A stretch of 40,953 nt of DNA from JANXQE01 sp035651635 (GTDB taxonomy: Bacteria; Verrucomicrobiota; Verrucomicrobiia; Limisphaerales; UBA8199), in the NCBI GenBank assembly GCA_035651635.1, contig DASRFK010000321.1, positions 1-40,953 of the forward strand, written 5' to 3'. The notes under the pieces are model-generated. The model did not search any database and was not told the DNA's origin. It worked only from the letters and a program-made list of their open reading frames with translations. The first letter of the stretch is position 1, and every line of letters starts with the position of its first letter. Below are positions 24,747 through 34,413 of the stretch, one piece after another. Both the position numbers and the translations under genes were made by a program.

Positions 24747-24906
24747 GAGCGTGGTTTAAAAATCCGTTAGGAGTCCCGCCTTTAGGTGGCCCGGCGCCGA
24801 AACCGACTGAAGGCGGGACTCCAAACCCAGGCGCCCACGTCCGAAGCCGGTATTTTAAAACACCTTCTGAGAGAGAGACTCCAAACCGAATTCTAAAGCA
24901 CGCTCT
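24746..24906. repeat. 160-bp composite palindromic element after the helicase gene
   Basis: Outer arms 24746-24766 and 24886-24906 match in inverted orientation at 17 of 21 positions (AGAGCGTG[G/C]TTTA...). Inside is a perfect 13-bp inverted repeat GGAGTCCCGCCTT/AAGGCGGGACTCC (24770-24782 and 24810-24822), a direct repeat GACTCCAAACC (24817-24827 and 24877-24887), and a near-palindrome GGTATTTTAAAACACC (24849-24864). It starts at the last base of the helicase stop codon and could terminate transcription, although no T-run follows. Confidence 0.6.
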
Positions 24907-25098
24907 AAGGGCTTTTGGCTACAGTGAAAGTCGCTCAGCTTTAGGGATTTGTCCCCATAGGCTCCCCTGCTGTCCGTGCCTACCATGGTATCGGATTTTG
25001 CCCCTGATGCAAACCGCACCAAAGCGTCCGAATCGGACCGCCAACCCCCGGCGGGACCGGTGTGAAACCCGCCTTTACATTAGCGAATGAGGTGAGAT
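24907..25098 (+). promoter_or_regulatory. NRPS upstream region and ribosome binding site
   Basis: 192 bp between the palindromic element and the NRPS start. GAGG at 25089-25092, six bases before the ATG, is a good ribosome binding site. A 13-base palindrome GTCCGAATCGGAC (25026-25038) is a possible operator. I see no convincing -10/-35 pair. Confidence 0.4.
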
Positions 25099-28000
25099 AT
25101 GAGCCTAGTTAGCCTTCCTGAACGCGCCACAGTCAAGCAAAAGCCGGAACTGCCCGGTTGCATCCACGAAGTCTTCGAAGCGCAGGCGCGCCGGACGCCC
25201 GAAGCGCTGGCGGTAACTTTCAAGCAGCAGCAACTCACCTACCGCGAACTGAACGAGCAAGCCAACAAACTCGCGCGCCATTTGAGAACACTGGGCGTCA
25301 AACCCGAAGTTCGTGTCGCACTGTACCTCGAGCGGAGCCAGTGGATGATCGTTTCCATTCTGGCGGTCCTCAAGGCGGGCGGGGCATACGTCCCCATCGA
25401 TCTGGCATACCCGCCCGAACGGCTGAAATTCATGCTCGAGGATGCGCAGCCCGTGGTCTTGATCACCGAGCAAAGCCTGTCCTCGAGGCTGCCGGCCCAA
25501 ACTCCACCTGTGCTCTGCCTCGACCGTGAATGGCCGGGCATCCTGAAGCACTCCGGAGAAACTCCTGAGCCGGCCGCATCGCGGCACAATGCCGCTTACG
25601 TGATTTATACCTCCGGCTCAACTGGAAAACCCAAGGGGGTTATCGTCACGCACCATAACGTGGTCCGCCTTCTGCGCCAAACCGAACACTGGTACCATTT
25701 CAATTCCAGCGACGTCTGGCCGCTCTTCCATTCCTATGCCTTCGATGTTTCCGTCTGGGAACTCTGGGGCTGCCTGTTCTATGGCGGCCGCCTCATCGTA
25801 GTGCCTTACCTGGTCACACGCTCCCCCGCCGAATTTTACGACCTGCTGGCGCGGGAAAAAGTGACTGTCCTGAACCAAACGCCGTCCGCATTTAGGCAAT
25901 TGATTTGGGCCGAAACTCAAGCACCCGTCAAACACGAGCTAAACCTCCGTTACGTCATTTGTGCCGGAGAAGCCCTCGAACTGCAAAGCCTCAAACCTTG
26001 GTTTGACCGGCACGGGGACCAAAAGCCCGAGATCGTCAACAAATACGGCATTACCGAGACCACCGTCCACTCGACATACCGCGTCATCCGCCAATCGGAC
26101 TTGACCAATGGCATGGGCAGCGTCATTGGCGTGCCCATTCCCGACCTGCGCCTTTATCTCGTCGACGAAGATCTCAGGCTGGTTCCGGCCGGAGTGCCCG
26201 GGGAGATCTGCGTGGGTGGCGCCGGCGTCGCGCGCGGCTACCTCAATCGACCGGAGCTGACGGCCAAACGGTTTTTGTCAGATCCATTCTCCGACGAACC
26301 TGGAGCAAAACTCTATCGCAGCGGGGACCTGGCTCAAATCAATGCCAATGGCGAACTGGAGTATTTGGGCCGGATGGATCACCAGGTCAAAATCCGCGGC
26401 TTCAGGGTTGAGTTGGGCGAAATCGAATCGGCGCTCAACGCGCATCCCGGCATTCGCGAAAGCGTCGTGATCGCCCGCGATACCAACGCGGGGGACAAAC
26501 GTCTCGTGGCCTACGCCGTCCCGGTTCAGGCCGCGCCCACCGTTACCGACCTCCGCCAATATTTGTTGCAAAAGGTACCGGACTATATGGTGCCCGCGAC
26601 TTTCCTTTTCCTCGAAAGTCTGCCGCTGACCACCAATGGCAAAGTCGACCGCCGAGCCTTACCAAGTCCAGGACGGGAACGGCCGGAACTCAAAAGTCAA
26701 TTCGTTGCTCCGCGGAACAACCGGGAGGAAATCCTGGCCCATACTTGGAGCACAGTGCTTGAGTTGGATAAGGTCGGGGTGCACGACAATTTCTTTGAAT
26801 TGGGGGGCGATTCCATTCGCAGCATCACAATCCTTTCCCGGGCTCAACAAGCCGGCCTGTATCTGACTTTGCAGGATATCTTTCAGCACCCAACGGTGGC
26901 AGAACTGGCCGAGAGCGCCCGCACCTCCGCTCCCGAGCAGATGCCGGCAACCTCCGCGCCATTCAGCCTTATCTCCCCACAGGATAAAACCGGTTTGCCC
27001 GCCGATATCGAAGACGCTTATCCCATCGCCGCTCTGCAACTGGGCATGTTCTACTGCAACGAACTGGACCCAATTTCAGCGATTTACCATGACGTTTTCA
27101 GTTACCGAATCCAGGCCGCGTTCGATTCCGACAAGCTCCGCACGGCCTTGGACCGGCTGGCGCAGCATCATCCCATGCTCCGGAGTTCTTTCCACATCGC
27201 CGGCTTCAGTCAGCCACTCCAATTCGTCCATCGCAACGTCCAGATTCCATTTACCGTCGAGGACGTAAGGTCAGTGGCATCCGCCCAGCAGAATCGCCGG
27301 CTCGTGGACTGGATTGAGCAGGAGAAACGGCGGCCCTTCGAGCGCACGGTGCCGCCACTGGTGCGATTTCATGCGCAGGTGCGAGATGACAATTCATTCC
27401 AGCTGATCATGAGCTTCCACCACGCATGCGTGGACGGCTGGAGCCTGGCGGCGGTCATCACGGAAATTTGCCAGGAGTATGCCGCGCTGCTGGAAAACCG
27501 CGAACTCAACCTGCGCGCTCCCCGTATTACCTACCGCGATTTCGTCCAGCTTGAACGCCAGACCACGGACTCTGCCGCCGCTCGCGAGTTTTGGGCCCGC
27601 AAGCTGGATGGGGCCGTCGCTCAACGATTGCCTCGCTGGCCCCAGCCTATGCGGCCCGGAGGGCACGAACAAAAACGCGGCCCGGAAATTCATCTGGATG
27701 AGAATGTCCTGGAGGGGCTAAAACGACTGGCCCAGAGCGCCGGCGTTCCGCTCAAAACCGTTTTGCTGGCGGCCCATCAACGAGTCATGAGCCTGGTGTG
27801 CGGCCAGAACGACGTCGTGACGGGGTTGATCTGCAACGGTCGGCCGGAGGAATTGGATGGGGAAAAAATGGTGGGCCTTTTTCTGAATAATTTGCCGCTG
27901 CGTCAGCGACTCGAGCAGGGCACCTGGACCGATCTCGTTCGGCAGACGTTCAACGCCGAGCAGGAGATTATTCCGCACCGCCGGTTCCCCCTGGCCGAAA

Positions 28001-30159
28001 TTAAAAAATTAACTGGCGGAGAATCATTGTTCGAAACCGCTTTCGATTTCGTTCATTTCCACGTGTACAACCAGCTTCAGGGTTGTCGCGGTTTAGACCT
28101 GGCGGAAGGCCACTATTTCGAAGCCAATAATCTGACCACCTACACCACCTTCATGCTCGATGTGACCTCGACTCGGCTGGAATTGCACATCGATTACGAT
28201 CCCAACGAACTTTGTCCGGCCCAGGTCGATCAACTCAACAGCTACTATATCCGAACTCTCGAAGCCATGGCCGCGGAACCCGTGGCGCGATACGACACCT
28301 TCTGCCCCATCCCGCACGTGGAACTTAATCAGATTCTTCACGAATGGAATAAAACGACGGGGGACCTTCCTGGTGATCGAGGTCTGGAGGAGCTTTTCGA
28401 AGAACAGGTCAAGCGCGTTCCGGATGCGCCGGCGGTCGCCTTCGGGAACGAACGGCTGACCTATGCGCAATTGAACGAACGAGCCGAGCGCGTCGCGCGC
28501 GGCCTGCGCAGGCGCTGTGTGGCCGAGGAAGAGATCATCGGGATCTGCCTCGATCGGTCGGTCGAGATGGTGGTCGGGTTGTTGGGCATTTTGAAGGCCG
28601 GGGCGGCCTATCTGCCGTTGGATCCAACCTACCCGAAAGAACGGCTGGCGTTCATGCTCGAGGATTCCAGGACGAGATTGGTCCTGACTGAGCGCAAGCT
28701 CGGCGAAACTTTGTCCAGCACCTCGGCGGAGCTTTTATATATTGAAGACCTGGTAGCGGACGGGACGCCCAGCGGGTCGCAAGAGCAGCCCACCCACTCC
28801 AAATCGCCACCCGATCGCCTGGCGTACTTGATCTACACCTCCGGCTCGACCGGAAAACCCAAAGGCGTGCTGATCGAGCAACGAGCCGTGGTCAATCTGC
28901 TCACCTCCGCCGCCCGCAGCACTCATTTTACCAGTAAAGACCACTTGTTGGCGGTGACTACTTTATCCTTTGACATCGCCGGGCTGGAAATCTTCATGCC
29001 GTTGATCACCGGGGCACAAGTAACGCTGGCCAGCCGCGAACAATCCGCCGACGGCTCGCAATTGGCAGCTTTGTTGGCCTCCGCCTCGCCTACGCTAATG
29101 CAGGCGACTCCCGCAACCTGGCGGCTGCTCATCGAAGCCGGTTGGAAGGGAGATCCGAAAATCACAATCTTCTGCGGCGGCGAAGCACTGAAACGGGAAC
29201 TCGCCGACGAACTGCTCGCTCGCTGTAAGGAACTTTGGAACTTCTATGGTCCGACGGAAACCACCATTTGGTCCACCGCCAGCAAAGTGAGTGCTGGGAC
29301 TTCCATTTCCATCGGTCGGCCGCTGGCTAATACGCAACTTTACATTCTCGATCCGTCGCTGCGACCGGTTCCCGTGGGCACCGCGGGCGAACTGCACATC
29401 GGCGGGATGGGATTGGCGCGGGGGTACCTCAACCGGGATCAACTTACCGCCGAGAAGTTCATTGACAATCCGTTCGGCGATGGACGCCTCTACAAAACCG
29501 GCGACCTGGCTCGCTACCTGCCGGATGGTTCAGTCGAATGCCTCGGCCGGGTGGATCATCAGGTAAAAATCCGCGGGTTCCGCATTGAGCTCGGTGAAAT
29601 CGAAACCGTGCTGCGGCAACATGGCGGGATTGCGGATGCCCTGGTCACCGCACGCGAAGATTCTTTGGGCGAAAAGCGGCTGGTCGGCTATGTGATCAGC
29701 CGGAACGGCCCGCCTTCGACAGCCGACCTGCGCGATTTCGCGAAATCGAAGTTGCCCCTGTTCATGGTGCCGTCCCAATTTGTCGTATTGAAACAATTCC
29801 CGCTCACGCCCAATGGCAAGATCGACGTGCGCAGCCTGCCCGCTCCCGATGCCAGGCCGGACGTCGCCGGGACTTATTGTGCACCGCGCACCGCCGATGA
29901 GCAAAACCTGGCCGCAATCTGGCAGGAAGTCCTGAGCCTCAAACAAGTCGGGATTGACGACGATTTCTTCGAACTCGGCGGCGACTCGCTTTCCGCCACG
30001 CGAGCTTTCGCGCGCACCAATCAATCTCTCAGCACCAACCTGACCTTGCGCGAGATGCTGGATCATCCAACTATCCGCGGTATCTCGACCTTGGTGTCGC
30101 AATCCAAAGCAAGCGCGCCCGCCTGCCCTCCCCTTCTCCCTCGCCGGGCCCGGCAGTAG
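25099..30159 (+). CDS. Two-module non-ribosomal peptide synthetase (A-PCP-C-A-PCP)
   Basis: 1686 residues. Domain order: A1 (about 20-520, YTSGSTGKPKG near 170), PCP1 (S572 in FELGGDSIRS), C (about 635-1070, active site HHACVDG at 774-780), A2 (about 1090-1590, second YTSGSTGKPKG near 1246), PCP2 (S1630 in FELGGDSLSA). There is no starter C, epimerisation, reductase or thioesterase domain. Stachelhaus residues read by eye against GrsA: A1 D-V-W-N-I-A-K-V-H, closest to threonine-type codes; A2 D-I-L-Q-F-G-F-I-W, eight of ten like glycine. The predicted dipeptide is therefore Thr-like then Gly, tentatively. Release may be by a separate enzyme or spontaneous cyclisation to a diketopiperazine. 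The C-terminal tail is proline/arginine-rich and short. Confidence 0.95.
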   Translation: MSLVSLPERATVKQKPELPGCIHEVFEAQARRTPEALAVTFKQQQLTYRELNEQANKLARHLRTLGVKPEVRVALYLERSQWMIVSILAVLKAGGAYVPIDLAYPPERLKFMLEDAQPVVLITEQSLSSRLPAQTPPVLCLDREWPGILKHSGETPEPAASRHNAAYVIYTSGSTGKPKGVIVTHHNVVRLLRQTEHWYHFNSSDVWPLFHSYAFDVSVWELWGCLFYGGRLIVVPYLVTRSPAEFYDLLAREKVTVLNQTPSAFRQLIWAETQAPVKHELNLRYVICAGEALELQSLKPWFDRHGDQKPEIVNKYGITETTVHSTYRVIRQSDLTNGMGSVIGVPIPDLRLYLVDEDLRLVPAGVPGEICVGGAGVARGYLNRPELTAKRFLSDPFSDEPGAKLYRSGDLAQINANGELEYLGRMDHQVKIRGFRVELGEIESALNAHPGIRESVVIARDTNAGDKRLVAYAVPVQAAPTVTDLRQYLLQKVPDYMVPATFLFLESLPLTTNGKVDRRALPSPGRERPELKSQFVAPRNNREEILAHTWSTVLELDKVGVHDNFFELGGDSIRSITILSRAQQAGLYLTLQDIFQHPTVAELAESARTSAPEQMPATSAPFSLISPQDKTGLPADIEDAYPIAALQLGMFYCNELDPISAIYHDVFSYRIQAAFDSDKLRTALDRLAQHHPMLRSSFHIAGFSQPLQFVHRNVQIPFTVEDVRSVASAQQNRRLVDWIEQEKRRPFERTVPPLVRFHAQVRDDNSFQLIMSFHHACVDGWSLAAVITEICQEYAALLENRELNLRAPRITYRDFVQLERQTTDSAAAREFWARKLDGAVAQRLPRWPQPMRPGGHEQKRGPEIHLDENVLEGLKRLAQSAGVPLKTVLLAAHQRVMSLVCGQNDVVTGLICNGRPEELDGEKMVGLFLNNLPLRQRLEQGTWTDLVRQTFNAEQEIIPHRRFPLAEIKKLTGGESLFETAFDFVHFHVYNQLQGCRGLDLAEGHYFEANNLTTYTTFMLDVTSTRLELHIDYDPNELCPAQVDQLNSYYIRTLEAMAAEPVARYDTFCPIPHVELNQILHEWNKTTGDLPGDRGLEELFEEQVKRVPDAPAVAFGNERLTYAQLNERAERVARGLRRRCVAEEEIIGICLDRSVEMVVGLLGILKAGAAYLPLDPTYPKERLAFMLEDSRTRLVLTERKLGETLSSTSAELLYIEDLVADGTPSGSQEQPTHSKSPPDRLAYLIYTSGSTGKPKGVLIEQRAVVNLLTSAARSTHFTSKDHLLAVTTLSFDIAGLEIFMPLITGAQVTLASREQSADGSQLAALLASASPTLMQATPATWRLLIEAGWKGDPKITIFCGGEALKRELADELLARCKELWNFYGPTETTIWSTASKVSAGTSISIGRPLANTQLYILDPSLRPVPVGTAGELHIGGMGLARGYLNRDQLTAEKFIDNPFGDGRLYKTGDLARYLPDGSVECLGRVDHQVKIRGFRIELGEIETVLRQHGGIADALVTAREDSLGEKRLVGYVISRNGPPSTADLRDFAKSKLPLFMVPSQFVVLKQFPLTPNGKIDVRSLPAPDARPDVAGTYCAPRTADEQNLAAIWQEVLSLKQVGIDDDFFELGGDSLSATRAFARTNQSLSTNLTLREMLDHPTIRGISTLVSQSKASAPACPPLLPRRARQ

Positions 30160-30331
30160 CCTCCACACACGCCGGTCGGACGCCGGCGCTTGGACGACCG
30201 GTCACCCACCTGGCGCCAGACCCTTCGTGCATCCCTGCGGACATCCGATGTCCGCGCGACGGCGGCTGGACGCCGGCGCTCCCAGGGCGGCTTCGCTGGC
30301 GCACGACTGAGCTAACAGCTATAAGTCCTGC
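30160..30331. repeat. Palindrome-rich spacer after the NRPS gene
   Basis: 172 bp holding several stem-loops: CCGGTCG/CGACCGG (30172-30178 and 30195-30201), CTGGCGCCAG (30210-30219), and GCGGACAT-CCG-ATGTCCGC (30237-30255, perfect 8-bp stem), plus the direct repeat GGACGCCGGCGCT (30178-30190 and 30268-30280). These may end the NRPS transcript or belong to a dispersed repeat family. No T-run is present. Confidence 0.45.
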
Positions 30332-32302
30332 GTGCGATTGGAACTCCAGGTTGCCCCCCCGCCGGCACGGCCCGTGTTGATCTTCGACGGGGAGTGCAAC
30401 TTTTGCGGGATCTGGGTTCGCCGCTGGAAGCACTCGACTGGCGACCGGGTCGAGTACATTTCTTTTCAAGATTCACGGGTGGCCCAGCGCTTTCCCGAAC
30501 TCCAACGCGAACGCTTCGAGACCGCGGTCCACTTAATAGAAACAGACGGGGCCGTTTTTCAGGGGGCCGAGGCGGCTTTTCGTGCGCTGGCACATTCTCC
30601 TCACGACCCCCTTCTTTTGGACTGGTACATGCGCTGGCCATCATTCCGGCGAATCAGCGAAACCTGCTACCGCTTTATTGCGCGCCATCGCCGGGTCTTT
30701 TCTGCGCTCACTCGCATGGCCTGGGGCGAGACCGTCGAACCCTCCTCGTATGTTCTGGTCCGGTGGGCGTTCCTCAAAGGTCTGGGTGCGATTTACCTGG
30801 TGGCGTTCCTCTCCCTCTGGGTTCAGATCATGGGCTTAATCGGCAGCAATGGGGTTTTACCGGCCAGCGTCACGATGTTCGGCTTCCGCCAGGAAGCGGC
30901 CCTGTCCCACATCGGTTGGCAGCGTTACGATTTGCTCCCCACCCTCTGCTGGTTCGGGGCCGGCGATGGATTTCTTAAATTCCAATGCGCAGCCGGCACG
31001 GTCCTTGCCCTTCTGCTTCTGATTGGAATTGCACCGGCTCCTTGCCTGTTCCTGCTTTGGCTGATCTATTTATCTCTCTCAACCGTTTGTCGCGAGTTCT
31101 TTTCCTTTCAATGGGATTTCCTGCTTCTGGAGACAGGTTTTCTGGCAATTTTTTTCGCCCCGCTTGCCTGGGTGCCATGGCTTGCCCGCTCGCCTCCGCC
31201 TTCACGGCTGATGGTCTGGTTGCTGCGCTGGCTGCTCTTCCGACTGATGTTCGGGTCAGGCCTCGTCAAATTGTTGAGCGGAGATCCGACCTGGAAAAAA
31301 CTGACGGCCTTGAAATTCCATTACGAAACCCAGCCATTGCCAACCTGGATTGGCTGGTATGCCCATCAGTTGCCAGGTTGGCTCCAGCAAACTTCCACCT
31401 TCCTCTTGCTCGCGGTTGAGCTGGCGCTCCCATTTTTGATTTTCGCACCACGCCGGGTTCGTCGCATCCCCTGCGCGGGTTTCATATCTCTCCAGCTCCT
31501 GATCCTGTTAACGGGCAACTACTGCTTCTTCAATTGGCTGACGATTCTGCTCTGCGTGGTTTTACTGGACGACGCCGCCTTAGAGAACCTCTTACCGACC
31601 CGCCTGTGGTCCGCTATCCCAAGACCGCCCACAGTACCCAGCCCCAACTGTGCCGCGAGCAATGAGGCAACGGAATCCAAGAATCCCGCTGGTCCCCGGC
31701 GTCGGTGGATGCTTACTAAATGGCCGATTCAGGTGATGTTCCCGCTCGCCTGCCTGGCGGTGCTCATCCCCATTATGCAGAGCACCACCGGATTTCAGGT
31801 TCGGTCTTTCTGGCCGCACCCACTGGTGACGTTGTTCACGTGGGTCAGTCCCTTGCGCAGCTTCAACACCTATGGGTTGTTCCGGGTCATGACCACTAAC
31901 CGACTCGAGATTATCGTCCAGGGTAGCAATGATGGCGTTAACTGGCTCGATTACGAGTTCAAGTACAAGCCCGGCGATCCGAAGCGACGGCCTGGATTTG
32001 TCGCGCCGCATCAACCCCGGTTGGATTGGCAGATGTGGTTCGCTGTGTTCGGTGATTTTCGTCAAAACCCATGGTTTGTCGAATTCTGCGTTCGCCTGAT
32101 GGGTGGTTCCCCGCAGGTGCTGGATTTGCTGGCGCGCAATCCTTTTCCGCGAGCTCCGCCAAAGTATCTGCGCGCCTTGATCTACGAATACCATTTTACC
32201 GATCTGGCCACTCGCCGCCGCACCGGCGCATGGTGGCGCCGGGAATTAAAGGGCCAGTATCTCCCCACCCTGCACAATTCCGCTACTACCCCGGCAAGGT
32301 GA
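30332..32302 (+). CDS. DCC-domain/lipase maturation factor-like membrane protein fusion
   Basis: 656 residues, GTG start. Residues about 14-120 are a DCC/DUF393 thiol-disulfide oxidoreductase-like domain with FDGECNFCG, the D-x-x-C-x-x-C motif. The remainder (about 140-640) resembles lipase maturation factor/HTTM proteins: at least eight membrane segments, GDPTWKKLTALKFHYETQPLP, TGNYCFFNWLTILL, and a soluble C-terminal part with FNTYGLFRVMTTNRLEI, DGVNWLDYEFKYKPGD and PRLDWQMWFA. In animals LMF1 helps fold secreted lipases in the endoplasmic reticulum; bacterial members are uncharacterised, and a periplasmic disulfide or folding role is inferred from the DCC fusion. The gene is downstream of the NRPS on the same strand, probably separately transcribed. 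Confidence 0.85.
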   Translation: MRLELQVAPPPARPVLIFDGECNFCGIWVRRWKHSTGDRVEYISFQDSRVAQRFPELQRERFETAVHLIETDGAVFQGAEAAFRALAHSPHDPLLLDWYMRWPSFRRISETCYRFIARHRRVFSALTRMAWGETVEPSSYVLVRWAFLKGLGAIYLVAFLSLWVQIMGLIGSNGVLPASVTMFGFRQEAALSHIGWQRYDLLPTLCWFGAGDGFLKFQCAAGTVLALLLLIGIAPAPCLFLLWLIYLSLSTVCREFFSFQWDFLLLETGFLAIFFAPLAWVPWLARSPPPSRLMVWLLRWLLFRLMFGSGLVKLLSGDPTWKKLTALKFHYETQPLPTWIGWYAHQLPGWLQQTSTFLLLAVELALPFLIFAPRRVRRIPCAGFISLQLLILLTGNYCFFNWLTILLCVVLLDDAALENLLPTRLWSAIPRPPTVPSPNCAASNEATESKNPAGPRRRWMLTKWPIQVMFPLACLAVLIPIMQSTTGFQVRSFWPHPLVTLFTWVSPLRSFNTYGLFRVMTTNRLEIIVQGSNDGVNWLDYEFKYKPGDPKRRPGFVAPHQPRLDWQMWFAVFGDFRQNPWFVEFCVRLMGGSPQVLDLLARNPFPRAPPKYLRALIYEYHFTDLATRRRTGAWWRRELKGQYLPTLHNSATTPAR

Positions 32303-32400
32303 GTCGACAACAAGAAATCGTTCTTGGTGTAGGCTTTGGCCGGGGCTATGATGCCGCCCTTGTTCGGCCGGAGCCCTTGGAATTTAAAAAAGATAGAGAA

Positions 32401-34317
32401 ATGACCCTCAACGCATCGAAGCTACCCAAAGCACAGCTCTTTTTGTCGTTGGCTGTATTCCTGTTCTTAACGCACGCATCCTCAGCTTACGCGAACGTCT
32501 ACGCGACCAATATCAAGGTTAACGGTAGCCTCACCGGGGTGTCAGTGCCCACCGGCGGCAGCGCCAATATCAGCTACATTCTCAATGAACCCGCTTCGGG
32601 CGGAGCGATGATTCGGATCCTCTCCGGCAACACGATCGTGCGCTCCATTTCCATCCCGGCGGGCGCCGCCGGGACTTTGCGCGGGACCAATACGGTCGTT
32701 TGGAACGGCACGGGTGACAATTCCACTCCTTTGGGCGCCGGCACCTATTCCGTCGCCATCACCGCTTCGGCGGCAGGGTATGCGCGCTGGACCCAAATCA
32801 CGGATGACAATGCAGATGGCAATGCCGTGTGGGAGGGACGCGGTATAGCCGTCGATCAGAATACGAACAGCCCTTATTATGGGAGGGTCTTTGTGGCCAA
32901 TGCCCAGGCGAACGATCCAGGGGCCAACAATTGGCTCGGTTACCAGGTCGGCATCCTCAAGTGCAATGCGGACGCTTCATATGCGGACGAGGGGGGCACC
33001 AGCACCGGTGGTTATCCGTGGGCGGGCGACACGTATAGCCCCTGGCATTTGGAAGTGTCAAAATCTGACCACGTTTATGTCGACGATTTCTCCACCAATG
33101 GCCTGGTGATTGCCTGGGACCCCACCGTTTCGCCCGGCTCCCAATTAGCGGTTCTGCGTCCGGACAACTGGACCAATCTGGACGAGAGCCTCAGTGGGCC
33201 GGCGCTTTTTGGCAGCGGAACCAACCTGTCCCTGTGGATGGCCGATACTACGGGCGGACTCGGCATCTTGCGATACGGTCTGCTGCCGGACGGCACGTGC
33301 GCTGCCGGCGACAAAGGAGCGACGGCCGTTGCTGTTGGCACAAGCCTCACCGGCAATCCTTATGATGTGGCGTTGGATCCCGAGGGAAACATCTATACCA
33401 TTCTCAATATTCCCAGCGCGGGAGATCCCAACTACCGGGTCTTTCGTTTTCCGCGATACGATCCCACCAACCCATTTCCAATTACCAATGCCGACTGGGC
33501 CCTTGGAACCAACGATGACACCATGGCCGGGGCCAATGGCATCGCCGTCGATCCCACCGGCACGTATGTGGCCGTCGCCTTCACGGGTTTGGCTACCGGC
33601 GGTAATGGTTGCACTCAGATTTTTTACGCCACCAATGGGGCTCTGGTGACAAACCTCGATCTCGGCATCACCATCAGCGGATTTGCCGATCACCAGGATG
33701 AGGACTGCGCCTGGGATGCCGTTGGCAACGTTTATTACATCGACAACATTTTTGGCGTGTGGCGCGCCGTGTCTCCCCCCGGCCCCAACTCGTCTACCAC
33801 CTTCTCTGTCGCCACGATCGTCATCGGCGGCACCTCGTCCGGCGGTGTTCAACCGCGAATCACTGACATTTCGCAAGCCGCCGGCGTAGTGACCATCGAT
33901 TTCACGGCGGGAACCAACGACACCTCGGCGAATTTCGCCGTCCAGGGCGCCGCAACGGTCACTGGCCCATACACGGGCGTGGCCGGCGCGAGCATCACCA
34001 CCGTCGCTCCCGGCCAGTTCCGGGCGACTTTCCCGGCGAGCGGCTCAGTCCAATATTTCCGCATCATGCGCCAAGCCGGCGGTGTTACGCCCACTGCGCC
34101 TTCTTTCAACAGCATCAACGCCTCGCAAAACCCGGTGGTGCTGACTTTCACCGGCAACTCAACCGATTCGCCCTCGGATTTCACCATCTTGAGCGCCGCA
34201 ACGGTCACTGGCCCGTTTTTGCTCGCAAATGCCACCGTTACCCAGCTCAGCCCAGGGCATTTTCAAGCAACCGTACCCGCCTCGGGCACGGCGCAGTTCT
34301 ATCGAGTCAAAAGGTAG
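32401..34317 (+). CDS. Secreted beta-propeller-like protein, paralogue 1
   Basis: 638 residues from ATG 32401; the open frame upstream overlaps the membrane-protein gene. A signal peptide (KAQLFLSLAVFLFLTHASSAYA, cleavage near residue 31) precedes a FlgD-type Ig-like domain (about 35-125: SYILNEPASGGAMIRILSG...GAGTYSVAITA), then a long region with repeated GIAVDPTGTYVAVAF and GNVYYIDN units like NHL/SMP-30 propeller blades (about 140-470), then two Ig-like repeats ending YFRIMR and FYRVKR. The FYRVKR terminus is common in secreted Verrucomicrobia proteins and may be a cell-surface or secretion feature, by memory. No catalytic residues are evident. It is followed by a diverged tandem paralogue. 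Confidence 0.88.
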   Translation: MTLNASKLPKAQLFLSLAVFLFLTHASSAYANVYATNIKVNGSLTGVSVPTGGSANISYILNEPASGGAMIRILSGNTIVRSISIPAGAAGTLRGTNTVVWNGTGDNSTPLGAGTYSVAITASAAGYARWTQITDDNADGNAVWEGRGIAVDQNTNSPYYGRVFVANAQANDPGANNWLGYQVGILKCNADASYADEGGTSTGGYPWAGDTYSPWHLEVSKSDHVYVDDFSTNGLVIAWDPTVSPGSQLAVLRPDNWTNLDESLSGPALFGSGTNLSLWMADTTGGLGILRYGLLPDGTCAAGDKGATAVAVGTSLTGNPYDVALDPEGNIYTILNIPSAGDPNYRVFRFPRYDPTNPFPITNADWALGTNDDTMAGANGIAVDPTGTYVAVAFTGLATGGNGCTQIFYATNGALVTNLDLGITISGFADHQDEDCAWDAVGNVYYIDNIFGVWRAVSPPGPNSSTTFSVATIVIGGTSSGGVQPRITDISQAAGVVTIDFTAGTNDTSANFAVQGAATVTGPYTGVAGASITTVAPGQFRATFPASGSVQYFRIMRQAGGVTPTAPSFNSINASQNPVVLTFTGNSTDSPSDFTILSAATVTGPFLLANATVTQLSPGHFQATVPASGTAQFYRVKR

Positions 34318-34413
34318 GAGTTCTTGACAATAATATTGTGACTTTCGGCGCAACTGCTAAAACGTCGGGGCCAATTTCGCGGCTTTAGCAACCGCGCAGA
34401 TACACAGCGAGAC

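Noticed and set aside
29530..30168. 212-residue open frame on the minus strand
   Set aside because: Antisense to the second NRPS adenylation and carrier domains, which are intact.
33145..33876. 243-residue open frame on the minus strand
   Set aside because: Antisense to the first propeller gene; low-complexity Gly/Arg-rich sequence with no family match.
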